Of a DNA stretch of 64,000 bases, positions 60,421 to 64,000 are shown piece after piece. Origin of the DNA: Natronospira elongata (GTDB lineage: Bacteria; Pseudomonadota; Gammaproteobacteria; Natronospirales; Natronospiraceae); contig NZ_JAYGII010000013.1 of assembly GCF_034931365.1 (NCBI RefSeq), forward strand, positions 1 through 64,000. Direction: 5' to 3'. The number at the start of each line of letters is the position of its first letter. The stretch's first letter is position 1. The position numbers and the translations under genes are program-made. The notes beneath the pieces were generated by a model, which was given only the letters and a program-made list of their open reading frames with translations, had not been told where the DNA came from and did no database searches.

Positions 60421-61236
60421 ATGAGTGATTATCCCGAACGTATCGTTTGCTTGACCGAGGAACCCACCGAGACCCTCTATCTGCTGGAAGAGGACTGGCG
60501 CATCGTGGGGATCTCGGGCTTTACCGTGCGCCCGGCCCGGGCACGCAAGGAAAAGCCCAAGGTTTCGGCCTTTCTCAGCGCCAAGATCGACAAGATTCTG
60601 GATCTTGAGCCGGATCTGGTTCTCGGCTTCTCCGATCTGCAGGCGGAGATCGCCACCGAGCTCATTCGGCATGGCGTGGAGGTCCATATCTTCAATCACC
60701 GCAGCGTGGACGAGATTTTCCGAATGATCTCCATGCTGGGGGGCATGATCGGTTGCCAGGAAAAGACCCGGGCTCTGGTAGATGAGCTGCGCGGCGGAGT
60801 GGAAAAGATTCGTGCCCAGGCGGCGGCCTTGCCGAAAACACCTCGGGTGTATTTCGAGGAATGGGATGAGCCCATGCTCTCCGGTATTCGCTGGGTCTCG
60901 GAACTGGTTGAAATCGCCGGCGGCGAGGATTGCTTTCCCGAACTCAAGGAAGAGGCCCTGGGCAAGAACCGGATCATCCCGGACTACGAAACGGTCATCG
61001 AGCGTCAGCCGGATATCATCATCGGTTCCTGGTGCGGCAAGAAATTCCGCCCCGAGAAGGTTTGTGAACGGCCGGGCTTCGATCGCATCCCGGCGGTCCG
61101 TGACAATGAGCTGCACGAAATCAAATCCGTGAATATCCTGCAGCCCGGCCCGGCGGCACTCACCGACGGCTTGCAGCAATTGCATGAAATCATTGCCCGA
61201 TGGTGCGACGTCTCAGCCACAGCCGAATCCCGGTGA
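60421..61236 (+). CDS. BtuF-like cobalamin/metal-complex binding protein without signal peptide
   Basis: A 271-residue protein with the class III ABC substrate-binding fold: RIVCLTEEPTETLYLL at the start, PDLVLGFSDLQ and a long linking helix, then PDIIIGSWCGKK and a final HEIKSVNILQPGPAALTDG. It resembles the periplasmic vitamin B12/haem/siderophore binders, but no export signal precedes it, so it would be cytoplasmic. Similar genes are annotated cobalamin-binding protein. No transporter gene is adjacent. Its end overlaps the PepSY gene on the other strand by 47 bp. Confidence 0.78.
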   Translation: MSDYPERIVCLTEEPTETLYLLEEDWRIVGISGFTVRPARARKEKPKVSAFLSAKIDKILDLEPDLVLGFSDLQAEIATELIRHGVEVHIFNHRSVDEIFRMISMLGGMIGCQEKTRALVDELRGGVEKIRAQAAALPKTPRVYFEEWDEPMLSGIRWVSELVEIAGGEDCFPELKEEALGKNRIIPDYETVIERQPDIIIGSWCGKKFRPEKVCERPGFDRIPAVRDNELHEIKSVNILQPGPAALTDGLQQLHEIIARWCDVSATAESR

Positions 61237-62236
61237 GATAGAGCAGCAGGGGCAGCATGCCGATCAGGGCCACCAGGGCCTTGCCCCAGCCACCCAGAAA
61301 GTTGCCGCCGTGGATGGCGCGCAAGGCAGTCATGAAGCGGTCACCGCCGCTGGCATCGCTCCAGTGTCGTTCCGCCAGCATCTTGCCGCTGTAGCGGTCC
61401 AGCACCACGTGACCGCTGCCTGGCAGCCATCCGGCAGCTTCCCCTTCCCGTACCGTGATGCGGTAGACCCCCTCGGGGCCGCGGGGCAGCCCAATGCTGC
61501 GGACATCGCCGTCCGGCATCGTGGCTTGTGCCAGATCCATGGCCTGCTCGAGGCCAATGTCTCGCCCATTGTCCGCCACCAGAGAGTGGTGGTGCAGGTC
61601 CAGCCCTGACAGGGGCGAGACAGTCTCCACCATGGGCCGGGTGTACTGGGGCAGGGCCAGCAGGATGCCGCTGACCGCGACCAGGAGCAGGGGCAGGCCG
61701 GCGTAGAGTCCCAGGCCATGATGGATGGTTTGGGCAGGGCGGCCTGTGTGCCGGCGGCGGTGCCAGATCAGGGTGCCGGTAAGCAGGGAAAAGAGCAGGC
61801 AGAGGCCCAGCAAGCCCACCACGGTCTGACCCTGACTGCCCAGGTGCAGTTGAAAATGGAGTACATGGATGAAGCGCATCAGGCCCTCGCCCACGGGCCG
61901 GATGCCCATGAGCTCGCCTGAGGCCGGGTCTACCGTTGCCAGACGATCGAAAATGCGCTCCGGGGTGCCGATATAGACCCGGAAGACGTCCTGGCTAGCC
62001 GAAGGCAGGGACAGGAAGGTCACCGCCTCATCGTCTCCGGCGACAGCCTCCACCGCCCCCAGGGCCTGCTCGGCACTGACTGGTTCTGCGGCGCCACTGC
62101 CGCGTAACAGCTCAGGATTGAGAACCCGGTCCAGTTCGCTTTGATACACGACCAGGCTGCCGCTCAGTCCAATGAGCACGAACAGGGCGCCCAGGCCCAG
62201 GGCGATCCAGCGGTGCAGGCGATAGATCAGCCTCAT
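61190..62236 (-). CDS. PepSY-domain transmembrane protein
   Basis: A 348-residue membrane protein with four helices of the PepSY_TM family (often labelled iron-regulated membrane protein). The opening YRLHRWIALGLGALFVLIGLSGSL, the HVLHFQLHLG and RRRHTGRPAQTIHHGLGLYAG motifs with paired histidines, and AIHGGNFLGGWGK are typical. Such proteins go with siderophore or haem uptake and may carry electrons. Its partner here may be the amidohydrolase gene 20 bp upstream, but a functional link is not evident. Confidence 0.85.
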   Translation of the reverse strand: MRLIYRLHRWIALGLGALFVLIGLSGSLVVYQSELDRVLNPELLRGSGAAEPVSAEQALGAVEAVAGDDEAVTFLSLPSASQDVFRVYIGTPERIFDRLATVDPASGELMGIRPVGEGLMRFIHVLHFQLHLGSQGQTVVGLLGLCLLFSLLTGTLIWHRRRHTGRPAQTIHHGLGLYAGLPLLLVAVSGILLALPQYTRPMVETVSPLSGLDLHHHSLVADNGRDIGLEQAMDLAQATMPDGDVRSIGLPRGPEGVYRITVREGEAAGWLPGSGHVVLDRYSGKMLAERHWSDASGGDRFMTALRAIHGGNFLGGWGKALVALIGMLPLLLYLTGIRLWLRRRTIGQ

Positions 62237-62256
62237 GATTCACGTCAGCAAATGTT

Positions 62257-63564
62257 TTAGCGCTTGTGGATTTCGCCGGCCTTCATCACGAAGCGAACCG
62301 ATTCCAGTCGGGTGACATCGTCCAGGGGGCTGCCGTCCACGGCAATGAAGTCGGCATGAAAACCGGGTTCGATACGACCGATTTCATCGGACCAGTCCAG
62401 GAGGTCGGCGGCGTGGATGGTGGCGGCCTGGATGGCCTCCAGGGGACTCATGCCGGCTTCCACCATGCGGGCAAACTGCTTGCCGTTCTGACCATGGGGA
62501 TAGACGCCGGCATCACTGCCAAAGACGATTCGAACCCCGGCTTCATGGGCCCGACGCAGACTGTCCCGCTGGGCCTGTCCGATTTCCCGCTCCTTTTCGA
62601 GACTTTCCTCCAGCATGCCCACTTCCTCGCCCATGCCCAGGATGTAGTCGGAGACATAGACGTCCATGGACAGGGCCGTTCCGTTGCGGCGCGCCAGGGC
62701 AATGCTTTCATCGGAAATCAGGCTGGCATGTTCCACCGAATCCACCCCGGCCTTGATGGCCAGCTTGATGCCGGCATCGCCGTGGGCATGGGCGGCCACC
62801 CGCATGCCAAGGGCATGGGCCTCGTCAACGATGGCTTCCATTTCTTCCAGGGTGTACTGGCGTGCGCCGGTGGCGGTGCCCTTGGACATGACCCCGCCGG
62901 TGGCGCAGAACTTGATGGTGTCGGCGCCATACTTGAGATTCTTGCGAACCTGCTCACGGGCGGCCCAGGGCCCGTCGGCCACACCACCACCGCGATGTTC
63001 GAAGTCCGGTGGCAGCAGTGTGCTGTCGCAATGGCCCCCGGTCATGCCAAGGGACTGGCCGGCCACGCGCATGCGCGGGCCGGGGAAGTCGCCGGCTTCG
63101 ATGGCATCACGAATAGCAATATCGGCGAAGGCTGGCGCACCGAGATTGCGCACGGTGGTAAAGCCTGCCTCCAAATTCTTTCTCGCCGCTCTGACCCCGT
63201 AAAGCGCGGCCCGATGGCTGCCCCGCCCCAGGCGGGCGTGGCCCTGAACGCTGGCATCGTTGGTCAGATGGACATGGGTGTCGATCAGCCCGGGCAGGAC
63301 GAATCGGTCGCTCAGGTCGATGACCTTGCCGTCCTCGTCCAGCTCAACGGCGTCACGCGGGCTGACGGAGACGATCCGCCCTTCGGCAATGCCGATCAGC
63401 TGGTCGTCCCGCACATCGCCGGTCTTCGGGTCCAGCAGTTGTCCGGCCAGGACGTAGTGTTCCGCCTGTCCCGGATCAGCCTGGGCGGCGTTGTCGGCCG
63501 CGCAGGCGGGCAGGGCGGCAGCGGCCAGGCTGAGGGCGAAAAGGGCGGCAACAATGCGTGGCAT
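62257..63564 (-). CDS. Secreted amidohydrolase (Xaa-Pro dipeptidase / imidazolonepropionase-like)
   Basis: A 435-residue metal-dependent hydrolase. The signal ends in LPAC, a likely lipobox, so it is probably a lipoprotein. Metal-site motifs are complete: DTHVHL, the lysine in TIKFCATGGV, AHAHG, VEHAS and FGSDAGVYPHG. It belongs to the branch that includes organophosphate/Xaa-Pro dipeptidases and carnosinase-like enzymes. ATG 63564 has GGGAG upstream. The open frame continues to 63801, but only across the REP pair. Confidence 0.88.
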   Translation of the reverse strand: MPRIVAALFALSLAAAALPACAADNAAQADPGQAEHYVLAGQLLDPKTGDVRDDQLIGIAEGRIVSVSPRDAVELDEDGKVIDLSDRFVLPGLIDTHVHLTNDASVQGHARLGRGSHRAALYGVRAARKNLEAGFTTVRNLGAPAFADIAIRDAIEAGDFPGPRMRVAGQSLGMTGGHCDSTLLPPDFEHRGGGVADGPWAAREQVRKNLKYGADTIKFCATGGVMSKGTATGARQYTLEEMEAIVDEAHALGMRVAAHAHGDAGIKLAIKAGVDSVEHASLISDESIALARRNGTALSMDVYVSDYILGMGEEVGMLEESLEKEREIGQAQRDSLRRAHEAGVRIVFGSDAGVYPHGQNGKQFARMVEAGMSPLEAIQAATIHAADLLDWSDEIGRIEPGFHADFIAVDGSPLDDVTRLESVRFVMKAGEIHKR

Positions 63565-63670
63565 GGGATGCTCCCGGGGTTGGGGGTCCGTTCCAAAGGA
63601 GAGCATTCTAGAGCAATCAGGGTGCCCGTGTACGGACGAGGCCGGGAGAGCCGGCCGCGCAGGCAGATAT

Positions 63671-63737
63671 GTAGGAGCGGATTCATCCGCGATTCTAGGG
63701 TCGTCGATTCCCCGATCGCGGATGAATCCGCTCCTGC
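63671..63737. repeat. REP-type inverted pair (BIME-like)
   Basis: Two 23-bp inverted copies (63671-63693 and 63715-63737, 22 of 23 matching) around the core GTAGGAGCGGATTCATCCGC. Same family as the pair at 6732-6819, with a different inner hairpin (GCGGAT/ATCCGC). Confidence 0.85.
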
Positions 63738-63776
63738 GGCGGGCTGACAGGTAGGCCTTGAAGGCTTCGAGCCGTT

Positions 63777-64000
63777 TCAGGCAAATCCCGGCGGATTCCA
63801 CTCCTGCATCATCTTTTCCCGGGCCGAGCTGACCCGTTCCGACATCAGGCCGGCGAAGCGCTTGAGCATTTCGTAGCCAAAATCCGGGTCCTTCTCGCAG
63901 CGCTCGAAGATGACATCGCCATCGAAGCGGATGACGCTGCTGTCTTCTTCCGCCCGAGCCTGGAAATGCCAGCGATAGGGCGGGATCAGCCAGGACCAGC
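63777..64000 (-). CDS. Cyclic-nucleotide-binding-domain protein, C-terminal part (cut by window edge)
   Basis: The last 73 residues of a minus-strand gene whose 5' part lies beyond the window; stop TGA at 63777-63779. The segment WSWLIPPYRWHFQARA, then IFERCEKDPDFGYEMLKRFA and MSERVSSAR, matches the end of a Crp/Fnr-type cNMP-binding domain. No DNA-binding helix-turn-helix follows, so it is a stand-alone cNMP-binding domain protein, not a full transcription factor. Confidence 0.75.
   Translation of the reverse strand, partial: WSWLIPPYRWHFQARAEEDSSVIRFDGDVIFERCEKDPDFGYEMLKRFAGLMSERVSSAREKMMQEWNPPGFA

Overview
The window is a dense, high-GC stretch of a gammaproteobacterial chromosome. The evidence is the content of conserved housekeeping genes: tex, truC, nadD-rsfS-rlmH-maf-rng-yhdP-tldD, holA, purE-purK, darP and pmbA. 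There is no phage, plasmid or insertion-sequence gene, and no tRNA, rRNA or CRISPR array was seen. An unusually large share of the genes are peptidases or peptide/amino-acid hydrolases: S9, P1/DmpA-type, M19 dipeptidase, a Lon-like protease, rhomboid, TldD, PmbA, a zinc metallopeptidase, Anbu, an isoaspartyl peptidase and a secreted amidohydrolase. This suggests a protein- or peptide-using lifestyle; I cannot name the species.

Layout. 1-6.2 kb: the start of tex, a TPR-GGDEF diguanylate cyclase, a BASS/ACR3-type transporter, a globin with a perfect FNR/Anr-type box upstream, an SDR, an integral membrane protein and a rhomboid protease. 6.2-7 kb: a non-coding block made of a 378-bp nested inverted repeat followed by a REP pair. 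7-14 kb: a secreted S9 peptidase, truC with a translationally coupled small membrane protein, a P1 peptidase overlapping a lipoprotein cytochrome c, and a TPR protein. 14-21.6 kb: an RND efflux operon (adaptor, two RND pumps, membrane-anchored SRPBCC-like protein). 21.8-31.7 kb: an M19 dipeptidase with a second SRPBCC-like gene, a methyltransferase/FAD-oxidase pair that looks like a split MnmC pathway, a Lon-like protease with a LEA lipoprotein, a PAS/degenerate-GGDEF protein, and the dgcN-dgcA pair for D-glutamate use.

31.8-43.4 kb: the conserved nadD-rsfS-rlmH-maf, rng-yhdP-(unknown)-nitrilase-tldD series and an alpha/beta hydrolase. 43.4-48.3 kb: a zinc-uptake operon behind a probable Zur site (MerC-like protein, DUF2946-like protein, His-rich outer-membrane protein, ZnuA, ZnuC, ZnuB). 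48.4-52.7 kb: holA, purEK, darP and a lipoprotein isoaspartyl peptidase. 52.9-58.5 kb: an Anbu locus (circularly permuted ATP-grasp, alpha-E, zinc-ribbon metallopeptidase, PmbA, Anbu). Converging on it from the other strand is a strong candidate for an unannotated CsrB/RsmZ-type sRNA with ten GGA motifs and a textbook terminator (58.54-58.84 kb). 59-64 kb: a YihY/BrkB membrane protein, a cytosolic BtuF-like binding protein, a PepSY membrane protein, a secreted amidohydrolase, a second REP pair and the end of a cyclic-nucleotide-binding-domain protein.

The items I consider most worth following up are the CsrA-sequestering sRNA candidate, the MnmM-FAD oxidase pair, the nested inverted-repeat element, and the PmbA-containing Anbu locus.
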